From Streptomyces sp. NBC_00271 (GTDB taxonomy: Bacteria > Actinomycetota > Actinomycetes > Streptomycetales > Streptomycetaceae), in contig NZ_CP108070.1 of assembly GCF_036178845.1 (NCBI RefSeq), positions 11,408,001 to 11,472,000 on the forward strand: DNA of 64,000 bases. The letters run 5' to 3'. A model generated the notes under the pieces. It worked only from the letters and a program-made list of their open reading frames with translations, was not told where the DNA came from and searched no databases. Of this stretch, positions 33,888 to 43,298 are shown in pieces. A program made the position numbers and the translations under genes. The stretch's first letter is position 1. Each line of letters starts with the position of its first letter.

Positions 33888-34805
33888 GAGGGGTTGCCGC
33901 TCCCCGGGTAACAGACGGAAATCTGAAGCTTCCCAGTGCGCGGCGGACTATCGAATCGTTTCGGAAGGCGACGTCTGACCTGCAATTTTCTAAAGCTTTC
34001 AGCCTCCATCGGAACTCGCGGAAGCCATCACCATCTCCTTGTGTCCAGTCGCCGTCCCGGGTGGGCGCAAGAACTCACGTCGGCCACCGGCGCGTACCGA
34101 ACTGTGCACAGGAGGGTCGCTGAGCGAGCACAACGGGACGGTCAGGTACGGCTGATGTTCCCCAGGGGCTACCGCGTCGGCCGTGACCTTCGCCAAGCAG
34201 CAGCAGTTGCACGTGGTTGACCGCCATGCAGCAGTATGGGCGTCCGGCTAGCGTCCCCTGCGGGAGCTGCTCCGGCCCATGCCGCCGCCTCGCGAACCGA
34301 CCGCTCTCTTGAACAGGCCCTGCATCAGGATCGAGGGCGGCGCCACCCGCGCCCACGCGCTGCGCCGGGCCCGGGAAACAAGGCGTCGCACCCGGGGACC
34401 GTCGCTGGGACGGCTGCAACACCCGCCGTTGACGATGCAACAGTGGCTCCAGGAACCAGGCCACCAGTCGGGCGTTGCCGGCGCCGCCTGGCATGGGTTC
34501 TCCCGGACGTCGCCGCTGACGAAGCGCATCCGAGAAGGCAGCTCTCGACGGCCGCTGTTGGCTGCGCTCGGCCGGGGACAGAAGTCAAAGGGTCAGCTTG
34601 TCGTTTAGCCCCCATGGCCCCGCGCCGCAGTCCCGTTCCCCGGCGTGCGCCGCGGCCGTGGCGGGGAGATGAGCGGGGTTCCCGTCCCGGTTCCTGTAAG
34701 GCAGGGACCTTCCCCGGTGTGCGGTGGTAGGACGGGGCTGCATCGGCACTGCGGACAGCAGCCAGAGAGCGGGCCGAACGAGGTGACCGCGAGAGGGAGT
34801 TGGGT
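33888..34805. other. Long intergenic stretch, no gene recognised
   Basis: About 900 bases. It begins with promoter sequence of the PHO-box operon, including unusually AT-rich patches for this genome near 33940-34010, and ends with the ribosome site of the DUF5995 gene. Several overlapping open frames exist in both directions but none has a family signature. Confidence 0.45.
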
Positions 34806-35591
34806 ATGGCGGCAGAGAACATCGACGATGTCGTGGACAGGCTCGCCGGGATCGTGCGGGAGGCCGGCCGCGCCGGTGACCGGGTCGGGTACTTCGCGGC
34901 GCTGTACCGTCAGGTGACCGTTGAGGTCCGCACGGCCATTCACGGTGGGCTGTTCGAAGACGGCGCCCGAATGGACCGTTTCGACACGTTCTTTGGCAAC
35001 CGCTACTTCGACGCGTACGACGCCTGGCGTCGTGACCGGAGCGGGCCGCGTTGTTGGCGCGAGGCGTTCGGGCTGCTCGACGACGCGGACACCGTCATCG
35101 TCCAGCACCTGATACTCGGCGTGAACGCGCACATCAACCTCGACCTGGCCATCGCCGCCGCGCGGACCAGTCCAGGCAAGGCCATCCATGCGTTACGGCA
35201 CGACTTTCTGCTGATCAACGACATCCTTGGGCGGGTGGTGCTGGCGGTGCAGGACTCGGTCGGCGCCCTGTCGCCGCTCCTGTCGCTGCTGGATCAGGTT
35301 GGAGCCCGCACCGACGAGCGGATCCTCGACTTCAGTGTCCGTCAGTCCCGCGAGGAGGCCTGGTACAACGCCGTGCTGCTTGCCGGCCAGAACAAGGAGG
35401 AGCGCGAGGCCACCATCGAGCGGCTCGACATCCGGGCCGCCGTGCTCGCACGGTTGATAGCGCGACCGGGCGTTCTCGTCCGGCCGGCCCTGCAGCTGAT
35501 CCGGAGCACCGAGAGTGATGACGTGCCGGCCGTCATCACTCATCTGGACAACGCCATGGAGCGACCCTCCGTGCGGCAGGAGATGGGGTGA
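34806..35591 (+). CDS. DUF5995 family protein
   Basis: 261 residues, with GGGAG eight bases upstream. Features of DUF5995: YFAALYRQVTVEVRTAIHGG, RMDRFDTFFGNRYFDAYDAW, WREAFGLLDDADTVIVQHLI and LGVNAHINLDLAIAAARTSP, where conserved His/Asn/Asp residues might bind metal. All-helical cytoplasmic protein of unknown function, widespread in actinobacteria. Single gene; a strong palindrome follows about 130 bases downstream. Confidence 0.85.
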   Translation: MAAENIDDVVDRLAGIVREAGRAGDRVGYFAALYRQVTVEVRTAIHGGLFEDGARMDRFDTFFGNRYFDAYDAWRRDRSGPRCWREAFGLLDDADTVIVQHLILGVNAHINLDLAIAAARTSPGKAIHALRHDFLLINDILGRVVLAVQDSVGALSPLLSLLDQVGARTDERILDFSVRQSREEAWYNAVLLAGQNKEEREATIERLDIRAAVLARLIARPGVLVRPALQLIRSTESDDVPAVITHLDNAMERPSVRQEMG

Positions 35592-35942
35592 GGCCCGGCG
35601 GATCGACCGTCCGGCATCCCGCTGGAGCCGGTGCCGAACACCTGCTCACCTAGTGTCAGAAGGAGCCTTGGCTGTCGCTCGACGAAGCGATTCAGCAGGC
35701 CCATGTGGGGACGGTTCCCATGCCGACGCCCCGGGGGACCGCGGTCCCCCGGGGCGTCGGCGGTCACGTGCGGGGCGGCATACGGACCAGAAGCGCCTCG
35801 ATGCCCAGGTGTTCGCGTGGCAGAGCTTTCACGGCCGACCAGGATGCCCCGGATGAGATTTTCGGCACGGGCAAGGTCTCCCCGTTTCCGTGAGTGCTGC
35901 GCTCGGGCCGCGAGGACACCTGACACGACCGGACCCAGGGCG
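35592..35942. other. Intergenic with 40-bp palindrome
   Basis: No gene recognised between the converging DUF5995 and proline-rich genes; it holds the perfect palindrome at 35722-35761. Confidence 0.5.
35722..35761. terminator. Perfect 40-bp palindrome, likely bidirectional terminator
   Basis: Each half reads GCCGACGCCCCGGGGGACCG, with no loop and no mismatch. It lies between two converging genes (DUF5995 on plus, the proline-rich protein on minus), the usual place for a shared terminator. There is no U-tract, as is common in Streptomyces. Confidence 0.75.
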
Positions 35943-36875
35943 CTACCAGATCAGGCACCAGTAGTTGCCGGCCTGCCCGGTGCCGACCGATGTGAGGCCC
36001 TTCGGAAGCAGCGCCGGGTCCGGCTTGCCGACGGCCGCCAGCGAACAGGCAGGATCGCCGACCACTCCGGCGGCGGCCATGCGCTGAGCAGCGGCCGTCG
36101 CTGCCGCGCTCGTGTACCACCGTGTCGGCGACGGCGACGGCGGCGGGGGCGTGGGCGACACAGAAGGCGGGGGCGACACGGATGGCGGGGGCGGCGTGGA
36201 CGGCACGGACGGTGTGGACGGTACGGACGGTGGGCGCGGCGTGGGCGGTACGGATGGCGGGGGCGGCGTGGACTTGGGCGCAGGTGACGTTGGTGCGGGC
36301 TTCGGTGTTGTCGTCGGCGACTCGGGCGCAGAGGGCGGTATCGGTGTGGCCTTGGGCGGGAGCGGCGCGGTCAGTGTCGCTAGGGGTGTTGCAGTTGCAG
36401 TTGCTGTCGGTGGTTTGGGTGCTGGAGGCTGCGTGGGAGTGGGAGGCTGCGTGGGAGTGGGAGTGGGAGTGGGAGTGGGAGTGGGAGTGGGAGTGGGCAG
36501 GGATGGTACAGGCGGTTTCGGCGTGGGCTTCGGCGCTGCTGTCGCCGTCGGTTTGGGCACGGGGTGGAGGGGGGACCGGGTGGCCGGTGGCTTCGGTTTC
36601 GGCCCGGACGAGGGTGCCGTCGCCGTCTGGTGAGGCGTCGGCTGAGGCCGGTTGCTCGAGGGTGCCGATTGCCGGGGACGAGCCGTCGCTGTCGGCTTGG
36701 GCTTCGGGGTGCGTGCAGACGTGGGCTGTGTTATCTCCGACGGTGTGGGCCGAGAGGCTTCATGGTCGGGCGTCCCTGTCGCCCAAATGCCGACGCCGAT
36801 GCCACCGGCGACCAGCACGGCGGCGCCGCCCGCGATCCAAGGGGCTCGACGGGGTGAGCGTCGGTGACGGTTCAT
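35943..36875 (-). CDS. Membrane-anchored Pro/Thr/Ser-rich protein
   Basis: 310 residues from MNRHRRSPRR. Basic N-terminus, one membrane helix (WIAGGAAVLVAGGIGVGIWA), then about 200 residues almost entirely Pro, Thr, Ser, Ala and Lys, including a perfect (PT)n run encoded by a hexanucleotide repeat, and a short folded-looking tail (RWYTSAAATAAAQRMAAAGV, GDPACSLAAVG, GQAGNYWCLIW) with two cysteines. Such an architecture suggests a wall-spanning stalk carrying a small C-terminal domain outside the membrane. No homologous function recognised. An in-frame start 18 bases upstream is also possible. Confidence 0.65.
   Translation of the reverse strand: MNRHRRSPRRAPWIAGGAAVLVAGGIGVGIWATGTPDHEASRPTPSEITQPTSARTPKPKPTATARPRQSAPSSNRPQPTPHQTATAPSSGPKPKPPATRSPLHPVPKPTATAAPKPTPKPPVPSLPTPTPTPTPTPTPTPTQPPTPTQPPAPKPPTATATATPLATLTAPLPPKATPIPPSAPESPTTTPKPAPTSPAPKSTPPPPSVPPTPRPPSVPSTPSVPSTPPPPSVSPPPSVSPTPPPPSPSPTRWYTSAAATAAAQRMAAAGVVGDPACSLAAVGKPDPALLPKGLTSVGTGQAGNYWCLIW
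36451..36496. repeat. Hexanucleotide microsatellite GTGGGA, about 7.7 copies
   Basis: Perfect tandem GTGGGA units on the plus strand, encoding Pro-Thr pairs on the minus strand inside the proline-rich gene; shorter interrupted copies flank it from 36433. As a multiple of three, length changes keep the frame but would vary stalk length. Confidence 0.85.
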
Positions 36876-36893
36876 ATTTCTTACTGTCTGCAA

Positions 36894-37453
36894 GGGGTGG
36901 CGGTTGCGCCACTTGGGTCAGTGGCTTTGGGGTTTCCAGCTGATGCAGGTACACGGCCGCGAGAGCCGGTTGTCGCGATGAGCCGGTTGGGCCGTTGGAG
37001 TGACACGGGAGGCGCTGGAGCTTGCTGCACGAGAGAATCTCGAGAGGGCGGGCCGGGGTCGGCCGGGCGACCGGACGGCAGACACCCCGCCCGAGGAATG
37101 GACGGCACGCCTGCATGCCGGACAGCACCGGTCTACTGGTGAAGAGGCGACCCCGGACATGTGTCGAAGGCGGCCGACTGGTTCGGCCACCGGAGTCAGT
37201 GAGAGGCCCTCGCCGATTTGCGCGAGCGCGCCGTATTCACCCGTCCTGCGCCTCAGTCCGCGAATAGCCACGGCCGGGGCGGCGTCGGCTACGGCAGGAC
37301 AAGTGCTACGCCATTCGCGCGGCGGCCGAACGGGCGAACCTCAAATCTCGTCCAAGCCGGTCAGCGCCTCCTCACGACGGGGAGATACCCCCTGTATCGG
37401 GCGTTCCACGTCTGCGTTCGTGCAGTCGAGGTAAAAGGGTCGGTGGTGGGTGT
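36894..37453. other. No gene recognised
   Basis: About 560 bases upstream of the proline-rich gene. No frame shows a known domain; the right end leads without a start signal into the fragment at 37454. Confidence 0.4.
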
Positions 37454-37807
37454 TTGGTCCTATCAGTCACCGCGGGCCTGGCGACGTCGAACTTCAAGCA
37501 GGTGGAAGAGACAGCCGGCGTCAAGGTCTCGGCGAAGACCGGGTTCAGCTTCCTCGGTGCGGCCAACGAGCTGAGCATGGAAGCCGAGTGCCAGCTCAAG
37601 ACGACCACCAACACCATGACAAGCACCCAGGACACCACCAGCACCACGATCCAGCGGCAGTACACAGGAAGGCAAGCGCCGAGCAGAAGTCATCTGGTAC
37701 CGCGGGACCGCTTCGTGCTGGAGCGCCTGAACGGGCAGAAGGTCGTCGACTGGATCATCCGCAACCCGGACCGCATGATTGCCGACGTCTGCCCGCCTGG
37801 CAACTGA
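37454..37807 (+). pseudogene. Fragment of a beta-rich, possibly pore-forming-like protein
   Basis: About 117 residues with no ribosome site: NFKQVEETAGVKVSAKTGFS, then TKT-rich QLKTTTNTMTSTQDTTSTT with alternating Thr/Ser pattern, then DRFVLERLNGQKVVDWIIRN and DRMIADVCPPGN. Amphipathic Thr/Ser-rich strands of this kind occur in aerolysin/ETX-type beta-pore proteins, but I cannot name the family. The beginning is missing and a frame irregularity near 37660 is possible, so it is probably a remnant. Confidence 0.4.
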
Positions 37808-38135
37808 CGCTCCTGCCCCCGACGACAATTCTCTCGGCCATCCGCCGCGTTGCACCCATCCGACAGGGGCGGGCCACGCGGCAGTCGGCCCGGGCCCGGC
37901 ACTGCGCGTGTTGGTGATCGACAAGTCGGCGGCCGGTCAGTTACCGCCCCGCGCTCTCCGGTCGGGATCGAGGGTCGGGTTCGCGGCTCTGTAGATGAGT
38001 AGCTCGGGCAGCGTACGGGGCGCGGCGTGCGGCTTCATCCTGTTACTGGCCGGCGTCGATCGATCACGATTCGCATGCGAGTGACTACTCTTCGTGGCGA
38101 AGGTCGCTCATTCGCAGGAGAACAGGTGGTGTGTG
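37808..38135. other. Intergenic, no gene recognised
   Basis: Contains the upstream region of the amidohydrolase gene, with GCAGGAG at 38115-38121 as its probable ribosome site. Nothing else recognised. Confidence 0.4.
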
Positions 38136-39914
38136 ATGTCCCAGGAAATCTCGCCGGGAACGCGGTCCGGAGATGCTGACATCATCTACTCCGGCGGTTG
38201 CATCGTGGCGGTTGCCGACGAGAAGTCGGCGGCGCCCGAGGCGGTGGCGGTCAAGGACGGCCGGATCGTCTTCGTCGGCAACCTGACCCAGGCGCAGGCC
38301 AAGTGGCAGGGGCCAGACACGCGGATGCACGACCTGCTGCCGGACCAGGCTCTGCTGCCGGGTTTCATCGATGCGCACGGCCACATCACCGGCACCGGCC
38401 TGCAGGCCACCATCGCCAATCTCCTGGCCGCTCCCGACGGCAACGTCACCGACATCGCATCCCTCCAGGACAAGCTGCGCGCGTTCGCCGAAAGTGAGGT
38501 GGGGGAACGCTCGGACTGGATCATCGGTTTCGGTTACGACGACTCCATGCTCACCGAGGGCAGGCACCCCACCCGCGACGACCTGGACGCGGTGTCCACC
38601 GAGAAGCCCGTTCTGGCGATCCACCAGTCCTTCCATCTGGGAGCGGTCAACAGCCCGGGGCTCGAACGGCTCAAGTACACCGCCACGACACCGGACCCGA
38701 AGGGCGGGGTGATCCGGCGGAGGCTGGAGCGCGCGACCGAATCCGAACCCGTGTACGGAGAGCCGAACGGGGTGCTGGAAGAGACCGCGTTCAACCCCGC
38801 CGCCGATCTGGCCGTCGCCGGGATGGACCCCATCGACAGCGGGCAGTTCCTGGCCATGGGCCTCCTGACGGCGGCGAGATTCGGCTTCACGACCGTGCAG
38901 GAGGGGGGAGCGAGCCTGGAGGTCCTGGACCTCCTGCGGCAGGTCGCGGACGCCCACCCCGATGGCCTGCCCACCGATGTGGTCGTCTACGTCAAGGCCG
39001 ACCAGGCCATGAAAGCCCCTGACACGGTCGAGGCGAGCCGGGAGTACACCAAGGGCCTGCGCACGGCCGGAGTGAAGCTGCTCCTGGATGGCTCGCCCCA
39101 GGGGCGCACCGCCTGGCTCACCGAGGCCTACCTCACCGCTCCCGACGGCCTGAACGAGAACTACCGCGGCTATGCGACCCTGCCGGACGAGGACGTCCTG
39201 GCCCAGGTCCGGGCGGGGTTCGCCAGCAACTGGCAGGTCATTGCGCACGTGAACGGCGACGCCGCCATCGACCAGTTCATCCAGTGCGTGCGCACGGCCA
39301 CCAAAGAAGCGGGAGAGGACCGGCGTACGACGGCGATCCACTGCCAGACTGCCCGCGAGGACCAGATTGAGGCGTTCCGGGAACTCGGGATCATTCCGTC
39401 GTTCTTCTCCATGCACACCTACTACTGGGGCGACTGGTACCGCAAGACCGTGCTCGGTCCCGAACGTGCTGTCGACATCTCGCCGGCCCGGTGGGCGGTG
39501 GACCGCGGCATGGCCTACACCTCACACCACGACGCCCCCGTCGCCCTGCCCAACTCGATCGCCATCCTGTCCAGCCAGGTCACCCGCGTCACCCGCACCT
39601 CAGGAAGCGTCCTGGGCCCGGATCAGTGTGTGTCGGCCCTGGACGCGGTGAAGTCCATCACCATCAACGCCGCCCGCCAGTACTTCGAAGAGGACACCAA
39701 GGGCAGCATCGAGGTTGGCAAGCTCGCCGACTTCGTGATCCTCAGCCACAACCCGCTCTCGATCCCCGAGCGGAAGATCAAGGACATCACCGTCGTGGAG
39801 ACCATCAAGGAGGGCAGGACCGTCTACCCGCCCCCTCCCACCCGCCCAGACCCCGTCCTCGTCCCTGTCCCTGTCCTGCGAAAGGCCATGTCCGCAGCCT
39901 TTGCCCACTGTTGA
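38136..39914 (+). CDS. YtcJ-type amidohydrolase (amidohydrolase 3 family)
   Basis: 592 residues. Metal-dependent hydrolase: LLPGFIDAHGHITGTGLQ carries the HxH pair, VKLLLDGSPQGRTAWLTEAY and VIAHVNGDAAIDQFIQCV are typical, and AYTSHHDAPVALPNSIAILS holds the last His/Asp ligands; SITINAARQYFEEDTKGSIE and GKLADFVILSHNPLSIP close the composite domain. No signal peptide. Substrates of this family are mostly unknown (N-acyl or N-substituted formamide-type compounds). The ATG at 38136 gives about 14 bases to the GGAG; in-frame GTGs at 38133 and 38094 are alternatives. Confidence 0.85.
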   Translation: MSQEISPGTRSGDADIIYSGGCIVAVADEKSAAPEAVAVKDGRIVFVGNLTQAQAKWQGPDTRMHDLLPDQALLPGFIDAHGHITGTGLQATIANLLAAPDGNVTDIASLQDKLRAFAESEVGERSDWIIGFGYDDSMLTEGRHPTRDDLDAVSTEKPVLAIHQSFHLGAVNSPGLERLKYTATTPDPKGGVIRRRLERATESEPVYGEPNGVLEETAFNPAADLAVAGMDPIDSGQFLAMGLLTAARFGFTTVQEGGASLEVLDLLRQVADAHPDGLPTDVVVYVKADQAMKAPDTVEASREYTKGLRTAGVKLLLDGSPQGRTAWLTEAYLTAPDGLNENYRGYATLPDEDVLAQVRAGFASNWQVIAHVNGDAAIDQFIQCVRTATKEAGEDRRTTAIHCQTAREDQIEAFRELGIIPSFFSMHTYYWGDWYRKTVLGPERAVDISPARWAVDRGMAYTSHHDAPVALPNSIAILSSQVTRVTRTSGSVLGPDQCVSALDAVKSITINAARQYFEEDTKGSIEVGKLADFVILSHNPLSIPERKIKDITVVETIKEGRTVYPPPPTRPDPVLVPVPVLRKAMSAAFAHC

Positions 39915-40033
39915 CGCCCCGAAGGTCACCCAGCCGAGGGGCTGAGTACGGGGAAACTTCACTGCGCCCGTCGACCACGGATCCGGACACTGTGCGTGAG
40001 TGGCTGTCGTGGGCGGCGGTCGGGATGGAGTGA

Positions 40034-40480
40034 GCGGTCTACAAACGGCCGGATGGCGCCTACGAGCCGTCGGTGAGGGGCTGGATGAAGTACAAGGTGC
40101 GCGAGGCGACGGAGGCAGCCGTCGGCGCGGTCACCGGCCCTGTGGCCGCTCCCCGCAGTCTGCCGCTCGGCAGGTACGACGACCATGGGCGCCTTCGGTA
40201 CATCGGCCGCACCACCACCCTCGTCCAGGCGGCCGACAGCACGGTCGGCGCACTGCTTGCTCCGGCGTGGCCCGGCCATCCATGCACGGGCTGGTCGTTC
40301 TCCGCCAGGTGGGGCACCAGGGAGACGTTGAACGTCATGCTGGTGAACCCGAGCTGGTGGTGGAAGTTGTCGTCGACGTCGCCCGCGACGCTTCCGGCCA
40401 GTGGCGCCATCCGGCACGCCTGCACCGCGCCCGCCCCGACCTCCAGCCCGCTGACATCCCCCGCCTGACGTCGCCGCCGC
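40034..40480 (+). pseudogene. ATP-dependent DNA ligase, C-terminal (OB-fold) remnant
   Basis: YKRPDGAYEPSVRGWMKYKV begins at motif V of an ATP-dependent ligase; TEAAVGAVTGPVAAPRSLPL and GRYDDHGRLRYIGRTTTLV continue into the OB domain. Near 40345 the frame shifts to GEPELVVEVVVDVARDASGQ and WRHPARLHRARPDLQPADIP, the normal ligase C-terminus. The adenylation domain is missing, so it is inactive. Confidence 0.75.
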
Positions 40481-40658
40481 ACTGACGGCGGCGCGGCGGC
40501 CCGGCCGACGCGCAACCCGGCCGCGCGCGCCCCGATCCCCGGGGCGTCCGCGCCGCCCATTCCGCCCTGTCCTCCAAGGAACATGGGCAAAAGCGGCCGC
40601 CACGGGGATGTCTGGCTCTGTTCACGAGAACGGGCTCTGGCACAGATTTCGTCATCGG

Positions 40659-41309
40659 TTACGGTGCGTGTTGGCCACTGGTACCCGGCAGTGGTGCACT
40701 GATGGCCAGATCTTCGTCGAGTCTGGCTGCCAGGTCCTCGGCGAGAGTCGGAACATGGCGAGTGGCCCACTGCTTGGTCAGACAGAGAAAGCCTTGCAGT
40801 CCCTCCTGCACGGTATGCAGGATCCCCGGTGGGTCACCCACCACGATCTCGATGGGCTGCCCGGAAGGAGTTTCTTGAGCGTCTACGCTGTCCGGCCACA
40901 GCTGCACGACCTCGTCGGCATGCTCAAGCCTTGGTGAAGGGTCATGGCCGAGCCACAGGGTCTCTCCGTCTGCGACGTTGAGCCACTCGCGCCAGTCCTC
41001 CAGCCCACAACAACATCCTGGCTGGACGGTGACGTTGGTACGGGTGTCGTGGACGCGCGGCCCTCCCGGTGCGATGACTTTGTCTGCCTCCAGCAGGCGG
41101 CGAATCGCCTCGCTGGCGTCCATCAAAGGGAGATCGTCGTCACCTGTCCGCGAGTTGTAGTCAGCCAGCATGGCCAGCGCGCTGCCGACTTCGAGCGGGG
41201 ACATACTGCTCGACAGAGCTATGAACTGGTACGGAGGCAGGTCAGCCACCGGCCAGAAAGAGAAGTCAACGGTGTCTGGGGTTTCCAGGACAGCATTCAC
41301 GATCAACAC
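40659..41309 (-). CDS. Hypothetical protein
   Basis: 216 residues from GTG 41309. No membrane segment. Notable sequence: TVQPGCCCGLEDWREWLNVA, with three adjacent cysteines, WLGHDPSPRLEHADEVVQLW and GILHTVQEGLQGFLCLTKQW. The regular amino-acid composition and long open frame argue for a real gene, but I recognise no domain. Flanked by a ligase remnant and an ISL3 remnant. Confidence 0.65.
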   Translation of the reverse strand: MLIVNAVLETPDTVDFSFWPVADLPPYQFIALSSSMSPLEVGSALAMLADYNSRTGDDDLPLMDASEAIRRLLEADKVIAPGGPRVHDTRTNVTVQPGCCCGLEDWREWLNVADGETLWLGHDPSPRLEHADEVVQLWPDSVDAQETPSGQPIEIVVGDPPGILHTVQEGLQGFLCLTKQWATRHVPTLAEDLAARLDEDLAISAPLPGTSGQHAP

Positions 41310-41365
41310 CGCGTCATTCTCGCCTGGGGCGGTCCAGCCCGCTTAGCGATTTCTCCCGGGACTCA

Positions 41366-41760
41366 TCACGCCAAGAGAACGCGCTTCCGGAGGAGGTTGA
41401 AGCCGGTGCTGCCGAACATCTGGCGCTTGAGCATCTTGATGCGGTTGACGTGCCCTTCCACGACTCCGGACCTCCAGGGCAGGGGGAGGCCGGCGACGAC
41501 GGCGTCACGGTCGCGGTCGATGCCCGCAGCGAGGGTGTGGAGACCGGGCAGGTCATCTTGGCGGACGGCATCGAGCCACTCGGGCAGCCGTTGGCCCTGT
41601 CACTCGGTGAGGATCTGAGCGAACGAACGGACGTGTCTGGTGAGGGCTTCCAGTTCGGGGCAGGGGGCCAAGACGGCCTTCATCCAGAGCTGTTCGCCCT
41701 CGGAGAGGGACTCGGGGTGCTGGAGGATCCAGCCGGCGACCGTGCGGGGTGAGGTGAAGT
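41366..41760 (-). pseudogene. ISL3-family transposase, C-terminal fragment
   Basis: Minus strand: SPRTVAGWILQHPESLSEGE, LAPCPELEALTRHVRSFAQI, an in-frame stop at 41602-41600, then DLPGLHTLAAGIDRDRDAVV, AGLPLPWRSGVVEGHVNRIK and MLKRQMFGSTGFNLLRKRVL. The 'S(G/V)VEGxVNRIKxLKRQxxGRA' motif is the ISL3 end. N-terminal half missing. Confidence 0.82.
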
Positions 41761-41765
41761 CTTCT

Positions 41766-42600
41766 TGGCAACCCGACGGTTGCGGTGCGTGACGATCCGC
41801 TGGACGGTGGCATGGTGACCCAGCGCCAGGCACGAATGAAGTCCCTGGTAGGAAACAGGTCTGCGAAGATCCCGTTCCCAAGCACCACAGGCTCCACGCG
41901 TTGACCAGTGTCACCTGCACCGCGGTGCTCAATGCCCGTCGGGGGAGCGCCGAGCCCGTCGCGAAACTGCTGCACGAGCACCGGGAACGGCTCGGGACTC
42001 GCAGAGGCACCCGCGCGCTGGGCGCCTTCAAGCAGGCAGTCCTCGTGCTGCGGTGGTTCATCGACGGGGCCCGGCTCGTCCAACTGGCCCGGGACAACGG
42101 CATCTCCACAACGACCGCCTACCGCTACCTGCACGAGGGCCTGACGGTGCTCGCCGACCACGCCCGGACCTGGCCACCGCCCTGGAGCGCGCGACGGCCG
42201 CCAGATACACCCACCTCAACCTGGAGGGCACCGTCATCCGTACCGACCGCGTCGCTGCCCCCGGCCCCAACAAAGCAGACCTCTGGTGGTCGGGAAAACA
42301 CCGGCACCATGGTGGCAACGTCCAGGTCATCTCCGCCCCGGACGGCTGGCCGATCTGGGTCTCCCCGGTCCGCCCTGGCCGCGACACCCCGTCAAGAAGC
42401 CACAGGGACGCGAACTCGACCTCAGGCAGAAGACGTTCAACAAGGTGATCCGCGGCATCCACGGCGTCGCCGAACGCGCCAATGCCCTGTTCAAGGTCAC
42501 CTTCAGGGCCCTGCGCAGAGTCAGCCTCGACCCCGGCAGCATCACCCGAATCGCACGAGCCACCCTTGCCCTGCTATAGGTGGAGCACGGCCGCACCACC
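41766..42600 (+). pseudogene. IS5-type element, transposase with deletion and frameshifts
   Basis: From TTG 41901: SVTCTAVLNARRGSAEPVAK, RRGTRALGAFKQAVLVLRWF and NGISTTTAYRYLHEGLTVLA; after a shift, YTHLNLEGTVIRTDRVAAPG and WWSGKHRHHGGNVQVISAPD (first catalytic Asp replaced by Glu in LEGTVIRTDR); then a deletion jumps to RELDLRQKTFNKVIRGIHGV and ANALFKVTFRALRRVSLDPG. The central DDE part is lost. The left ~170 bases recur inverted at 43096-43298. Confidence 0.8.
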
Positions 42601-42630
42601 TGAACGAAGATCACGAACCGTCACGAGACG

Positions 42631-42867
42631 TTACCCACGAAGGTTCAATCGCTGGACGGCGAACAGTTCCAGGTGCGCGCAGTTCGGGCAGCGGAAGGCA
42701 TCGATCTGCCATTGCGGCAGGCCCCGCGTCTTGGCTATGCCCATTACGCCCCGCTCTAGGACGCTTCCGAACCATCTCGCGTACCCCCGGGCGCCGCTGC
42801 CACTGTCGCTGACAAAGCCCTGCTCAAGCCCGACCTGACCGCATTGGGTGCACCGTATGTCGTTCAT
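42631..42867 (-). CDS. Small zinc-ribbon protein
   Basis: 78 residues with two knuckles, IRCTQCGQVGLEQGF at the start and FRCPNCAHLELFAVQRL at the end, separated by SGSGARGYARWFGSVLERGV. The CxxC...CxxC spacing suits one structural zinc. Similar small proteins are found in streptomycetes with unknown function. It survives among transposase remnants. Confidence 0.7.
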   Translation of the reverse strand: MNDIRCTQCGQVGLEQGFVSDSGSGARGYARWFGSVLERGVMGIAKTRGLPQWQIDAFRCPNCAHLELFAVQRLNLRG

Positions 42868-43095
42868 CGAGGGAGTGTAAGCGGGGGCCGGGGGCTGATG
42901 CTGGTGAGTTTCGTGTATTCAACTGTCGCGAGTTCCCCAGGTCACCGCGTCCATTAGCTGCAGAAAGTGACGTTCGTTCCTGGTCGGCCGATGCATCAGT
43001 GACGAATGAACATGCGAGCTCACCAGTCTCCGCAGTGGCGGCCCGGGACGCTCGGGCCGACGAGCTCCTCGGCGGGGTTGCGGGCCAGGAGTCAC

Positions 43096-43298
43096 TGCTC
43101 GCGACGTGCTCAGCGGTCTCGCGACGGGCATGGAGCACTGCGGTGTAGGTGACACTGGCCAACGCGTGAAGCCTCTGGCGCTCGGGAACGTGATCTTCGC
43201 AGACCTGTCTCTACCAGGGACTTCATTCACGCCTGATGCTAGATCACCATGCCACCTTCCAAAGGGTGGTTACGCACTGCAACTGTCAGGTTGCCGAG
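43096..43298 (-). repeat. Second copy of the IS5-type left end (inverted relative to 41766)
   Basis: Minus strand from 43298: GGCAACCTGACAGTTGCAGT, matching GGCAACCCGACGGTTGCGGT near 41768 on plus, and further shared blocks such as GAATGAAGTCCCTGGTAG and ACAGGTCTGCGAAGATC. It includes only the first ~22 transposase codons (ASVTYTAVLHARRETAEHVA). The rest of the element is gone. Confidence 0.78.

Noticed and set aside
33936..34220. Open frame downstream of the PHO box region
   Set aside because: No ribosome site, no family similarity, and mixed composition; treated as intergenic.
36433..36496. GTGGGA repeats considered as a CRISPR or iteron array
   Set aside because: The units are contiguous six-base repeats without spacers, inside a coding sequence.
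36112..36633. Gly/Val-rich plus-strand frame over the proline-rich gene
   Set aside because: It is the complement of the Pro/Thr repeat; the minus-strand reading has a membrane anchor and a plausible folded tail.
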